Shown here: positions 17,867 through 26,115 of the stretch, in pieces | Position numbering within the stretch: position 1 is the first letter of the stretch | How the letters are laid out: each line of letters opens with the position of its first letter | The notes under the pieces: generated by a model | Told to the model about the DNA's origin: nothing | The model's database searches: none | Seen by the model: only the letters and a program-made list of their open reading frames with translations | Assembly (NCBI GenBank): GCA_032125735.1 | Contig: JAQBBZ010000051.1 | Span: forward strand, 1-58,690 | DNA: 58,690 bases | Source of the DNA: Labilibaculum sp032125735 | Lineage (GTDB): Bacteria; Bacteroidota; Bacteroidia; Bacteroidales; Marinifilaceae | Reading direction: 5' to 3' | Program-made: the position numbers and the translations under genes

Positions 17867-19906
17867 TTAAAAATGATATTTGAGCAGTAATTTAATTTCT
17901 GATTTTGTGTTGCCATTGATTTCGGAGTTGCCAGAGCCAATTTTTGATTGGTTGGAATATTTTGTTTGAGCATATTTCACGTATAGCTTGAAATTCCTGT
18001 TTAGTTCCCAGTTACAATTGAAATAAAAACGATTTCCTTTTAGATAGTAAGCAGGCACTGAGTAGGCATAAAGAATGTCATTTTCGTATGCGTAAATTCT
18101 TGAATTAAACGATTCAGTGTCGAATAAGGCGTAACGAAGATTTATGGAAATAGGTTTATTTGTAAAGTGATAGATTAAATCTTGATAGACCAGATAACCA
18201 GTCTCGTTTACATTTTGCTTTTGGAATTGTGCAATTTCAATTCGGTTTCTAATTTCCCAATTCTCATTAATTTTTGCTGATAAATGCAGCCGGTATTGAT
18301 TTTTATTCTGAATTGCAAGACTTTTTATGATGTCGGAGTTATTATTCATCGGTTTGTTTTCCTGTTTGTACCTGAAATAAACCGAAACAGAATTGTTAGG
18401 AGTGAATTCAAGTTGAGAGAAATATTCATGTCCTTCGCTGGGCGAATTGGCTGAATATCTTAACCAAGGGAATTGAAACTGATCGTAATAAGCTTTTACA
18501 GTCCATTTTGGATATGGATGAAATTCCACGCCCATGTAAAAACCTTCTTCGTTTTGAGTTTTGCTTTGTTCTGCAAATGCATTTGAAAAAAGGGCATGAT
18601 AATCGGGATCGTATTTTCGGTAAATCAGTTCAAAATTTAATTGTGGATGAGCTTGTATGTTTGCGCCTTGCAGTATTGCTCTACCACCAGATTTGCTTTG
18701 TGCGATTTCTCCAAATAAGTGTATCGATCGAAATTGACTTTCGTAGTAAAGACTAATATTGCGGTTTTCATTTCCTCTAAAACTGTAGTAATTGTAGGGT
18801 GCATCGGCTCCTTTTATCTCAGGAGAGTATTTAGATTGCAGGAATGATATTCCCATCTCAATTTTATTCAAATTGACCGATAGGTAGGATCCCAACAACA
18901 TTTCTTCCAAATTGTGTTTTTTAGTAAATTCGGAGCTGTTTCGATGAAAACCAGTGTTTACGATGCTTGATATAAAAGGATTAATAGAGTCCGAATCAAG
19001 ACTGCCATCCTTCTTTTTGTAGGAAGTAAATACTGCAAGGTTCATATTTTTAAGAGGTTCGAGCAGTATCGATATTCCACGATGGAATTGATTTTCATCG
19101 GTAGATTTATAGCTTTTTATTCCTTGAGATTTGTTTGCGTTATGAGTTGTTAAGGAGGATTTTCCACCACCCAATCCAGACCACAGACTTAATCCTTGTC
19201 CAAATTTCACCTGATAATCACCCAGGTTTACCTGCTTTAAAATGCCTTTGGAATTGTATTGAATGTAAGCAGAGTAGAAATCGAAGCCATTCTTATTTTC
19301 TCCCTCAAAAAATGGTTCCCCTTTGTCTTTTTCGGAAGTGAAACCAAACGAAATTTTATTTTGAGCTGAAGTATATTGGTAGCGGGTGTAGTATTTCCAT
19401 GGACTCCCAAGATATTTTGAGTTTACGTTCTCTGTAATGTAGCCTTTCTCTTCTTCAATTGTTCTTTCTGATTTTAGGAGCAGAATATGCTTTGCTTTTT
19501 TTCTTGCGTTAAGTGTGTCTTGTGATATTTGTTTTAGGCTAATAAAAGGAGCAATGTTTCTAATAATTTCAGAAGAAAACCCAGGTATTAACTGTAATTC
19601 ATAAAGACTAAATATTTGGCCTGTACTTTCTCGGTATTTTATAAAACTATTGATTTGATTCTTATTGAGAATAAATAGTTTGTCTAGATCACTTTCATTC
19701 GCATTATTTAAATTAATTGGATCAATTAAAAGCTTGTTCAATTCGTCCAATAGATTGGAATAGTCTAATTCTTCATCATTTTGTTCTGCAATTGCTTCAA
19801 TTAAATTTTCAATCAAATCATTTTCTGATGCAGTGTTTTGCGATCTGGATATCAATGCAAAACAAACTAAACTCAAGAGAAGAATGAATTTTTTTGAGTG
19901 ATTCAT
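17867..19906 (-). CDS. Outer-membrane beta-barrel with N-terminal helix-hairpin-helix domain
   Basis: A 679-residue protein with a signal peptide ending near RSQ-NT. An acidic helical stretch follows, then a ComEA-like helix-hairpin-helix region at about 60-125 (INLNNANESDLDKLFIL, then FSLYELQLIPGFSSEII). From about 150 onward it is rich in amphipathic aromatic strands and ends in KYHF, as outer-membrane barrels do. Its start lies 9 bases after the stop of a PorV-like barrel gene, so the two are co-transcribed. Helix-hairpin-helix domains normally bind DNA, so a surface role in DNA handling is possible but unproven; the domain might equally bind protein. Confidence 0.75.
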   Translation of the reverse strand: MNHSKKFILLLSLVCFALISRSQNTASENDLIENLIEAIAEQNDEELDYSNLLDELNKLLIDPINLNNANESDLDKLFILNKNQINSFIKYRESTGQIFSLYELQLIPGFSSEIIRNIAPFISLKQISQDTLNARKKAKHILLLKSERTIEEEKGYITENVNSKYLGSPWKYYTRYQYTSAQNKISFGFTSEKDKGEPFFEGENKNGFDFYSAYIQYNSKGILKQVNLGDYQVKFGQGLSLWSGLGGGKSSLTTHNANKSQGIKSYKSTDENQFHRGISILLEPLKNMNLAVFTSYKKKDGSLDSDSINPFISSIVNTGFHRNSSEFTKKHNLEEMLLGSYLSVNLNKIEMGISFLQSKYSPEIKGADAPYNYYSFRGNENRNISLYYESQFRSIHLFGEIAQSKSGGRAILQGANIQAHPQLNFELIYRKYDPDYHALFSNAFAEQSKTQNEEGFYMGVEFHPYPKWTVKAYYDQFQFPWLRYSANSPSEGHEYFSQLEFTPNNSVSVYFRYKQENKPMNNNSDIIKSLAIQNKNQYRLHLSAKINENWEIRNRIEIAQFQKQNVNETGYLVYQDLIYHFTNKPISINLRYALFDTESFNSRIYAYENDILYAYSVPAYYLKGNRFYFNCNWELNRNFKLYVKYAQTKYSNQSKIGSGNSEINGNTKSEIKLLLKYHF

Positions 19907-19915
19907 AAGTGCAAA

Positions 19916-20728
19916 TTAAAATGATATGTTGATATCTGCAGAAGGGGAATATCCCAATACCGGATGTCGGGAAAATGAAATGTTTGATTTAATAATTTTG
20001 TAAGAGAATCCAATTCCCAGACTAATGGAATTGGGATGATTGTGCACACCAGCTCGTAAGGATATTTTTTCAGTTATTTCATATTCAATACCAAATTTGG
20101 TTCTCATGTCTTGATCCAAGTCTTTTTCAATTTCAGATGTAATAATTGTTTGATCTGATAATTTCCACGAAAGTCCAAATCTAGCAATACAAGGAATTTT
20201 ATCTTCGTAATCTAAGGTCGTGAAATTTGTTTGGCTTGGGTTGAAAATATGAAATCCCAAATGGATGTCGGGGAATATTTCCGCAAGAATTCCTGCTTCA
20301 AAAGTGTATTTGCTTTGTGACCCATAGGATTGATTCAATTCTTTTCGGATTTGATCAAATTGCAATCCTGCCCAAAAGTGTTTTCCTAAGGCACGAGAAT
20401 AAGCGACACCAATTTTTGATTCTTTATATAGATTGAAACCAAATTGCTTGTAAGTCATGCTAAAAGTTCCAAGCTTGGTAGGATAGTTTAAATGAAAAGC
20501 TTTGGTGCTTAATTCTTTTGTTTCAAACCGATTTTCGTAGTAGGCACCAAAAGATTTTTTATCCAATTTGGCCAATATTGCCTGGTTGTGGAAGCCTGCC
20601 CAATTATCTAATAATGCAACACTGGAATTCCCCATGGCATGAGATCGAGCACCAGCTAAATGATTTTCATTTGATGCAGCTAAATGAATTGGGAATAAAA
20701 TAAGAACTAGCAGATAAGTTTTTTTCAT
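19916..20728 (-). CDS. PorV/UPF0164-like outer-membrane protein
   Basis: A 270-residue protein with a signal peptide (cleavage near HLAASN). The N-terminal pattern LAGARSHAMGNSSVALLDNWAGFHNQA matches PorV/PorQ-type FadL-fold barrels (gly-Ala-Arg-x-x-x-Met-Gly-x-x-x-Val). The rest alternates strands and ends in ININISF-like sequence with a terminal Phe. Members of this family include type IX secretion subunits, but shorter ones such as this have no assigned role. The pairing with the downstream helix-hairpin-helix barrel suggests a joint function in the outer membrane. Confidence 0.75.
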   Translation of the reverse strand: MKKTYLLVLILFPIHLAASNENHLAGARSHAMGNSSVALLDNWAGFHNQAILAKLDKKSFGAYYENRFETKELSTKAFHLNYPTKLGTFSMTYKQFGFNLYKESKIGVAYSRALGKHFWAGLQFDQIRKELNQSYGSQSKYTFEAGILAEIFPDIHLGFHIFNPSQTNFTTLDYEDKIPCIARFGLSWKLSDQTIITSEIEKDLDQDMRTKFGIEYEITEKISLRAGVHNHPNSISLGIGFSYKIIKSNISFSRHPVLGYSPSADINISF

Positions 20729-20836
20729 GTGGGTGTTAATGTTTAGGTCACATAGTTAAAATGCATTGGTTGTATGTGTTGATATGTTACAACAATTTCT
20801 ATTAGTAAACAAAACTATTCCAGTGTTAAATGTAAT

Positions 20837-20874
20837 AAAAAAAACCACAAGACATAATTATGTCTTGTGGTTTT
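20837..20874 (-). terminator. Terminator of purE
   Basis: Bases 20841-20874 are a perfect 34-base palindrome (17+17, AAAACCACAAGACATAA and its complement). On the minus strand it is followed by eight T. It is 26 bases past the purE stop and separates purE from the PorV-like gene. Confidence 0.92.
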
Positions 20875-20900
20875 GTAAAATAAAATAATTGTATTGTGTT

Positions 20901-21407
20901 CTAGTTGGTCTTGAATTCGTATTTTATAGAAGATAATTCTTCGTTAGCTTTTACCATTTTTTCTTTAAGACTTTCTTTGAAGGTGATAAGCACTTTTTGT
21001 AATTCATGATCACCAATCGCAAGCATTTGTCCGGCAAGAATACCTGCATTCATTGCACCATTTATACCAACTGTTGCAACAGGAATTCCGGGAGGCATTT
21101 GTACAATGCTCAAAAGTGCATCCATGCCATCTAAAGACGCATTAATTGGCACTCCAATTACAGGGATAGGAGTCATTGCAGCAATTACTCCAGGTAGGTG
21201 AGCTGCCATTCCGGCACCTGCAATAATGACTTTTATTCCCCTGTCGAATGCACCTTTTGCAAATTTTTCAACTTCTTCAGGTGTTCTGTGAGCAGATAAT
21301 GCGTGAATCTCAAAAGGGATTTTAAAATCATTTAAGACTTTGGCGGCTTTTTCCATAACCGGAAGGTCGGATGTGCTTCCCATTATGATACTTACTTTTG
21401 CTTTCAT
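20901..21407 (-). CDS. purE: N5-carboxyaminoimidazole ribonucleotide mutase
   Basis: Converts N5-CAIR to CAIR in de novo purine synthesis. The 168-residue class I protein shows MGSTSD (9-14), SAHRTPE (38-44, catalytic His40) and the GAGMAAHLPGVIAAMT substrate loop. It lies alone on the minus strand, divergent from the salvage operon hpt-adk. Other de novo purine genes are not in the window. Confidence 0.96.
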   Translation of the reverse strand: MKAKVSIIMGSTSDLPVMEKAAKVLNDFKIPFEIHALSAHRTPEEVEKFAKGAFDRGIKVIIAGAGMAAHLPGVIAAMTPIPVIGVPINASLDGMDALLSIVQMPPGIPVATVGINGAMNAGILAGQMLAIGDHELQKVLITFKESLKEKMVKANEELSSIKYEFKTN

Positions 21408-21611
21408 GTGGTTTTATTCGTGGATTTAATAAATAAAATGACAAAAAATCGTACTTTTGCAGCAAAAATAAAGGAATTGTTTTAATTCCAATGTTGCTTG
21501 CATTGCTTGCTACTTTTTCAAACGTAAAATTGAAAAAAATATATGTATGTAACACTGTTGAATTGAAACATTTTTTATTCTATATTTTTAGAGAGATACA
21601 CATTTTACTAA

Positions 21612-21669
21612 CGATATTTTAGGGCATTGCCTTAAACGCCCGATATTTCAAGGGTTTCCTTGTTGGGGG
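21612..21669 (+). repeat. Two tandem 29-base units in the hpt leader
   Basis: Two diverged units in tandem, each beginning CGATATTT, then AGGG...CCTT, and ending in a C- or G-run. Each can form a small AGG/CCT hairpin. They end 31 bases before the hpt ATG and are probably in its 5' leader. No known riboswitch is recognised. Confidence 0.35.
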
Positions 21670-21700
21670 AGATCGGACAACTAAGACAAAAATTGAATCA

Positions 21701-22243
21701 ATGAAAACTGTAAAACTTCTGGATCGAGAATTTAGAGTGTCTATTCCTGCTGAGGATATTGACAAGGTAATTGCTCAAATGGCTGAAAAAATGAATAAGG
21801 ATCTTGCGGGAACTAATCCTTTATTTATTTGTATATTAAATGGATCTTTCATGTTCGCTTCGGATTTGATGAAGCAGATAACTGTTGAAAATGCTCAAAT
21901 TACATTTATGAGATTGTCTTCATACGAAGGTATGGGAACAACAGGTAAGGTGAAAAAACTAATGGGTTTTACTGAGGATTTAAAAGACAGAACGGTTGTT
22001 TTGTTAGAAGATATTGTTGATACAGGAATTACGATTACAAATACACTCGAGGAAATAAAACATTACGAAGCTAAAGAAGTTTTGATTGCAACCATGTTGT
22101 TTAAACCAGATGCTTTGATTCGAGATGTAAAATTGAATTACGTAGGTATGGAAATACCGAACGATTTTATTGTTGGCAGAGGATTGGATTATGATGGAAT
22201 GGGTAGAAACCTTCCGGATGTATATACTGTAATCGAAAAATAA
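21701..22243 (+). CDS. hpt: Hypoxanthine phosphoribosyltransferase
   Basis: Makes IMP (and GMP) from hypoxanthine (guanine) and PRPP in purine salvage. The PRPP loop is EDIVDTGIT (103-111). The ILNGSFMFASDL motif and the IVGRGLDYD C-terminal motif are also present. At 180 residues it has normal size. It is followed with no gap by adk and then obgE, a purine nucleotide/GTPase operon. It complements the purine permease at 12.9-14.2 kb. Confidence 0.95.
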   Translation: MKTVKLLDREFRVSIPAEDIDKVIAQMAEKMNKDLAGTNPLFICILNGSFMFASDLMKQITVENAQITFMRLSSYEGMGTTGKVKKLMGFTEDLKDRTVVLLEDIVDTGITITNTLEEIKHYEAKEVLIATMLFKPDALIRDVKLNYVGMEIPNDFIVGRGLDYDGMGRNLPDVYTVIEK

Positions 22244-22861
22244 ATGTTGAATATTGTTTTGTTTGGACCTCCAGGTTCTGGAAAGGGAACGCAGTCCAAA
22301 TTGCTTCAGGAAAAATATGGGTTAATTCACCTTTCTACGGGTGATGTGTGCAGAGATGAGATTAAGCTGGCAACACCAGAAGGTTTAGAAGCAAAAAGAT
22401 TGATTGATGGAGGTAATTTTTTTCCAGATAAATTGGCATATCGAATTGTTGAGAAGTTTTTAGACAGCAACAAGGTAGCTAAAGGTTTTGTGTACGATGG
22501 AATGCCACGTCACGAGGGGCAGATTGATGTGTTTGATGGAATGCTTGCCAAACGAAACAGTGTTGTTGATGTTGTTATTGAATTAAAAGTTGAAGAAGAA
22601 GAAGTTATTCAACGACTTTTGAAAAGAGGTGAATCTTCTGGTCGACCAGATGATGGAGGACGGGAAGTGATTGAAAAACGCCTAAGAATTTACGAAGATG
22701 TTACTGCTCCAATTGCAATGAGATATAAAGAAAAGGGTGTTTATCACTCAATCGATGCAATTGGATCATTAGATAATGTACTTGAACGAATAAGTGTCCT
22801 GCTTGAGAAATGTATGGCAGAGAAATTGGTTTCGGTTGATACAATAGAAAGAAAAATATAA
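22244..22861 (+). CDS. adk: Adenylate kinase
   Basis: Interconverts ATP+AMP and 2 ADP. The 205-residue protein has the P-loop GPPGSGKGT (8-16), the AMP-site STGDV, a DGMPRHEGQ in place of the usual D-G-F-P-R-T/N-x-x-Q, and GRPDDG. The short LID form lacks zinc cysteines, as in other Bacteroidota. Its ATG directly follows the hpt stop, and obgE begins 4 bases after its own stop. The acidic insertion EEEEV before the LID arginines is ordinary for the phylum. Confidence 0.93.
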   Translation: MLNIVLFGPPGSGKGTQSKLLQEKYGLIHLSTGDVCRDEIKLATPEGLEAKRLIDGGNFFPDKLAYRIVEKFLDSNKVAKGFVYDGMPRHEGQIDVFDGMLAKRNSVVDVVIELKVEEEEVIQRLLKRGESSGRPDDGGREVIEKRLRIYEDVTAPIAMRYKEKGVYHSIDAIGSLDNVLERISVLLEKCMAEKLVSVDTIERKI

Positions 22862-22865
22862 TATT

Positions 22866-23858
22866 ATGGCTGGGTCTAATTTTGTTGATTACGTAAAAAT
22901 ATTTTGCCGTTCGGGTGCCGGAGGAGCTGGGTCTACTCACCTTTTTAGAGATAAGTTGACCATGACTGGTGGTCCTGATGGTGGTGATGGAGGTCGAGGA
23001 GGACATGTTGTTATACGTGCGAACAAACAACTTTGGACTTTGGTGCATTTGAAGTTTAGTCGTCACGTATTCTCTGGTGATGGTGGTGATGGGGGTGCTA
23101 GTCGAAGCTCGGGTAAAGAAGGAGAGGATAAAGTGATTGAAGTGCCTTTAGGTACAATTGCTCGAGATGCTGAAACGGGTGAAGTTATTTTTGATGTAAC
23201 AGAACATGGTGAAGAGAAAATCTTGGTGAAAGGTGGTCGTGGAGGTCTGGGAAACTGGAATTTCCGATCTTCAACAAATCAAACACCACGTTATGCTCAA
23301 ACTGGAGAAGATAGAGTTGAACGCCCGGTTATATTAGAATTGAAAGTTCTTGCAGATGTTGGTTTAGTTGGTTTCCCAAGTGTTGGTAAATCTACATTAC
23401 TATCTGTAGTTTCCGCGGCTAAACCAAAAATAGCTGATTATCCGTTTACCACATTAGTTCCAAATCTGGGTATTGTATCTTACCGTGATAATCAGTCATT
23501 TGTAATGGCAGATATTCCTGGAATTATCGAAGGTGCGCATGAAGGTCGTGGACTTGGCTTGCGATTTTTGCGACACATTGAGCGAAATTCGGTACTCCTT
23601 TTTATGGTAGCTGCCGATAGTAAGGATATTCATGATGAATACAAGATTTTGTTGAACGAGTTAGAGCAATTTAATCCGGAACTTCTTGATAAACAACGTT
23701 TGTTAGCGATAACGAAATCGGATATGTTGGATCAGGAATTGATTGATGAAATGGAGCAGGATTTACCTGAAATTCCACATGTGTTTATTTCTTCTGTAGC
23801 TCAAAAAGGGCTAATGGAACTGAAAGATATGATTTGGAAAGCGATCAATCAGGAATAA
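22866..23858 (+). CDS. obgE: Obg-family GTPase CgtA
   Basis: An essential GTPase that binds the 50S ribosomal subunit and links ribosome maturation to growth state. The glycine-rich Obg fold fills residues 1-158 (GGPDGGDGGRGG, GDGGDGG, GGRGGLGN). The G domain follows with P-loop GFPSVGKST (169-177), TTLVPNLG (switch I), DIPGIIEGAHEGRGLG (G3) and TKSD (G4). There is no C-terminal OCT domain; 330 residues is the short form typical of Bacteroidota. Last gene of hpt-adk-obgE. Confidence 0.96.
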   Translation: MAGSNFVDYVKIFCRSGAGGAGSTHLFRDKLTMTGGPDGGDGGRGGHVVIRANKQLWTLVHLKFSRHVFSGDGGDGGASRSSGKEGEDKVIEVPLGTIARDAETGEVIFDVTEHGEEKILVKGGRGGLGNWNFRSSTNQTPRYAQTGEDRVERPVILELKVLADVGLVGFPSVGKSTLLSVVSAAKPKIADYPFTTLVPNLGIVSYRDNQSFVMADIPGIIEGAHEGRGLGLRFLRHIERNSVLLFMVAADSKDIHDEYKILLNELEQFNPELLDKQRLLAITKSDMLDQELIDEMEQDLPEIPHVFISSVAQKGLMELKDMIWKAINQE

Positions 23859-23892
23859 CATACTGTAATTTGTATCTTTAAATACTTACATG

Positions 23893-23932
23893 CTTCTTTT
23901 TCCATTTATGATGGGAAAAGAAGTTTTTTTTT
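23893..23932 (+). terminator. Terminator of hpt-adk-obgE
   Basis: CTTCTTTTtCCAT pairs with ATGGgAAAAGAAG around a five-base loop and is followed by nine T, 34 bases past the obgE stop. The remaining 300 bases up to parE hold the dyad and promoter listed separately. Confidence 0.9.
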
Positions 23933-24158
23933 GAAATAATTTGCTTTGATTGCGATCTTGTCTGCACGTAAATTTTACAGCATCTCAGCTTTCTTTAATT
24001 CCTAATTGGAAATATCAATGATAAGTGGAATGAAAATTTTCAGACTGAATTTTATTTGTGTTTGTTCTGAATTACTTCATATCGGAGTTTCTTTTTTCGT
24101 TGATTTTTAATGAAATAGGAATTGCCTTATCTGAAGAATATGACATTAAGTAAGAGCG

Positions 24159-24177
24159 TATCAACAGACTGTTGATA
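24159..24177. promoter_or_regulatory. TATCAACA dyad upstream of parE
   Basis: TATCAACA, three bases, then TGTTGATA form a perfect 8-bp inverted repeat seven bases upstream of the parE -33 element. Each half differs by one base from a DnaA box (TTATCCACA). A longer version of the same dyad lies upstream of parA at 37864-37892. Confidence 0.5.
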
Positions 24178-24183
24178 ACCTAC

Positions 24184-24215
24184 TTTCAAATGAATCGTTC
24201 TTTTAACTATATTTG
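24184..24215 (+). promoter_or_regulatory. Promoter of parE-parC
   Basis: TTTC at 24184-24187, 20 bases, then TATATTTG at 24208-24215; one base from the consensus -33 and a full -7 match. The ATG at 24233 is 18 bases past the -7 box, so the leader is very short. Confidence 0.7.
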
Positions 24216-24232
24216 TAAAAACGCGATTTTTC

Positions 24233-26065
24233 ATGACTGCACAATATTCTGAAGACTCAATCCGCACATTAGATTGGAAAGAACACATTCGTAAACGTCC
24301 TGGTATGTATATTGGGAAGCTTGGCGATGGATCTTCTCATGATGACGGTATTTATATTTTATTAAAAGAAGTAATTGATAACTCTATCGATGAGTTTGCC
24401 ATGGGAGTTGGTAAATCAATTGAAGTTAGTATTACAGACAGGAATGTAACTGTTCGTGACTACGGACGAGGTATTCCATTGGGAAAGTTGATTGATGTCA
24501 CTTCCAAAATGAACACAGGGGCAAAATACGACTCGGAAGTATTTAAAAAATCGGTTGGTCTTAATGGTGTCGGAATAAAAGCAGTAAATGCTTTGTCCGA
24601 TCAATTCATTATTGAATCATTTCGAGAAGGAGAGGTTAAGAAAGCTGTTTTCTCGAGAGGTGTTCTTGTTCAGGAAGATGAGATTCAAGCCACCGAGGAA
24701 AAAAATGGTGTTAAAATTGTGTTTCATCCTGATGAGGAGTTGTTTTCAAACTTTAGATACATCTCAGAATACATAGAGAATCTACTTAAAAACTACGTTT
24801 ATCTAAACACAGGCTTATCTATTTATTTTAATGGGCAAAGATTCTTCTCAAAAAATGGATTGCTTGATCTTTTGAATGAAAATATGAACTCCGAAGGTTT
24901 GTATGACATTATTCATTTGAAGGGTGAGGATATTGAAGTTGCTATGACCCATGGCCGACAATATGGAGAGGAGTATTACTCATTTGTAAACGGACAGCAT
25001 ACAACGCAAGGAGGAACACATCTTGTCGCTTTTAGAGAAGCATTGGTTAAAGGAGTTCGTGATTTTTTCAAGAAAGATTTCGATACTTCGGATATTCGAA
25101 CTTCAATTATTGCGGCAATAAGTATAAAAGTTCAGGAACCAGTTTTTGAATCTCAAACAAAAACAAAACTGGGTTCTAAAGATATTGGTCCAGAAGGACC
25201 ATCGGTTCGGAATTTCATAATGGATTTCGTGACTTCAAATTTGGATAATTATCTTCATAAAAATCCAAGTGTTGCAGAATCTATATACCAGAAAATTATA
25301 GAATCAGAAAAAGAAAGAAAGGCCATTTCGGGTATTAAAAAGATGGCCAAAGAAAGGGCTAAAACGGCAAATTTGCACAACAAAAAATTGCGGGATTGTC
25401 GTGTCCATTTTGATAGTAAACATGAACGAAAATCAGAGGCTTCCCTTTTCATCACAGAGGGTGATTCTGCTAGTGGATCAATAACCAAATCTCGTGATGT
25501 GAACACTCAGGCTGTTTTTAGCTTAAAGGGGAAACCACTAAATTCATATGGCTTAACCAAAAAGATTGTTTACGAGAATGAAGAATTTAATCTGCTGCAA
25601 GCAGCATTAAATATCGAGGATGGCTTAGAAGGTTTACGTTATAATAATGTAGTTATTGCTACTGATGCTGATGTGGACGGAATGCATATTCGTTTGCTTT
25701 TGATTACCTTCTTTTTGCAATTTTTTCCCGATATCGTTCGAAGCGGCCATCTATATATTTTGCAAACTCCGCTTTTTCGGGTTCGAAATAAAAAAACAAC
25801 ACACTATTGTTACTCCGAAGAAGAGAGAGTGAAAGCGATGAAAAGTGTAGGTGCTAACCCTGAGATAACTAGATTTAAAGGTTTGGGAGAAATTTCTCCA
25901 GATGAATTTAAACACTTTATTGGCAAGGATATTAGGCTTGATCCTGTTGTAATGAAAAAAGATGATTCAGTACCCGATATGTTGGAATTTTACATGGGGA
26001 AAAATACTCCCCTAAGACAGGAGTTTATCATCAGTAATCTTCATGTTGAAAGAGATGAATTATAA
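24233..26065 (+). CDS. parE: DNA topoisomerase IV subunit B (type IIA ATPase subunit)
   Basis: ATPase and TOPRIM subunit of the enzyme that decatenates daughter chromosomes. The GHKL ATPase domain shows KRPGMYIGKLGD, ELIDNS-like EVIDNSIDE, DYGRGIP and GLNGVGIKAVNALS. The TOPRIM domain shows EGDSASG and DADVDGMHI. At about 610 residues it is the ParE/short GyrB form lacking the long GyrB insertion. parC begins 50 bases later. Naming as ParE rather than GyrB rests on its size, the TKT-type (not GyrB) details and the neighbouring ParC. Confidence 0.93.
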   Translation: MTAQYSEDSIRTLDWKEHIRKRPGMYIGKLGDGSSHDDGIYILLKEVIDNSIDEFAMGVGKSIEVSITDRNVTVRDYGRGIPLGKLIDVTSKMNTGAKYDSEVFKKSVGLNGVGIKAVNALSDQFIIESFREGEVKKAVFSRGVLVQEDEIQATEEKNGVKIVFHPDEELFSNFRYISEYIENLLKNYVYLNTGLSIYFNGQRFFSKNGLLDLLNENMNSEGLYDIIHLKGEDIEVAMTHGRQYGEEYYSFVNGQHTTQGGTHLVAFREALVKGVRDFFKKDFDTSDIRTSIIAAISIKVQEPVFESQTKTKLGSKDIGPEGPSVRNFIMDFVTSNLDNYLHKNPSVAESIYQKIIESEKERKAISGIKKMAKERAKTANLHNKKLRDCRVHFDSKHERKSEASLFITEGDSASGSITKSRDVNTQAVFSLKGKPLNSYGLTKKIVYENEEFNLLQAALNIEDGLEGLRYNNVVIATDADVDGMHIRLLLITFFLQFFPDIVRSGHLYILQTPLFRVRNKKTTHYCYSEEERVKAMKSVGANPEITRFKGLGEISPDEFKHFIGKDIRLDPVVMKKDDSVPDMLEFYMGKNTPLRQEFIISNLHVERDEL

Positions 26066-26115
26066 CCAATTTTCATCAGTCTATTTTTTAGAATTAAATA
26101 AACCCAAATACCTCT

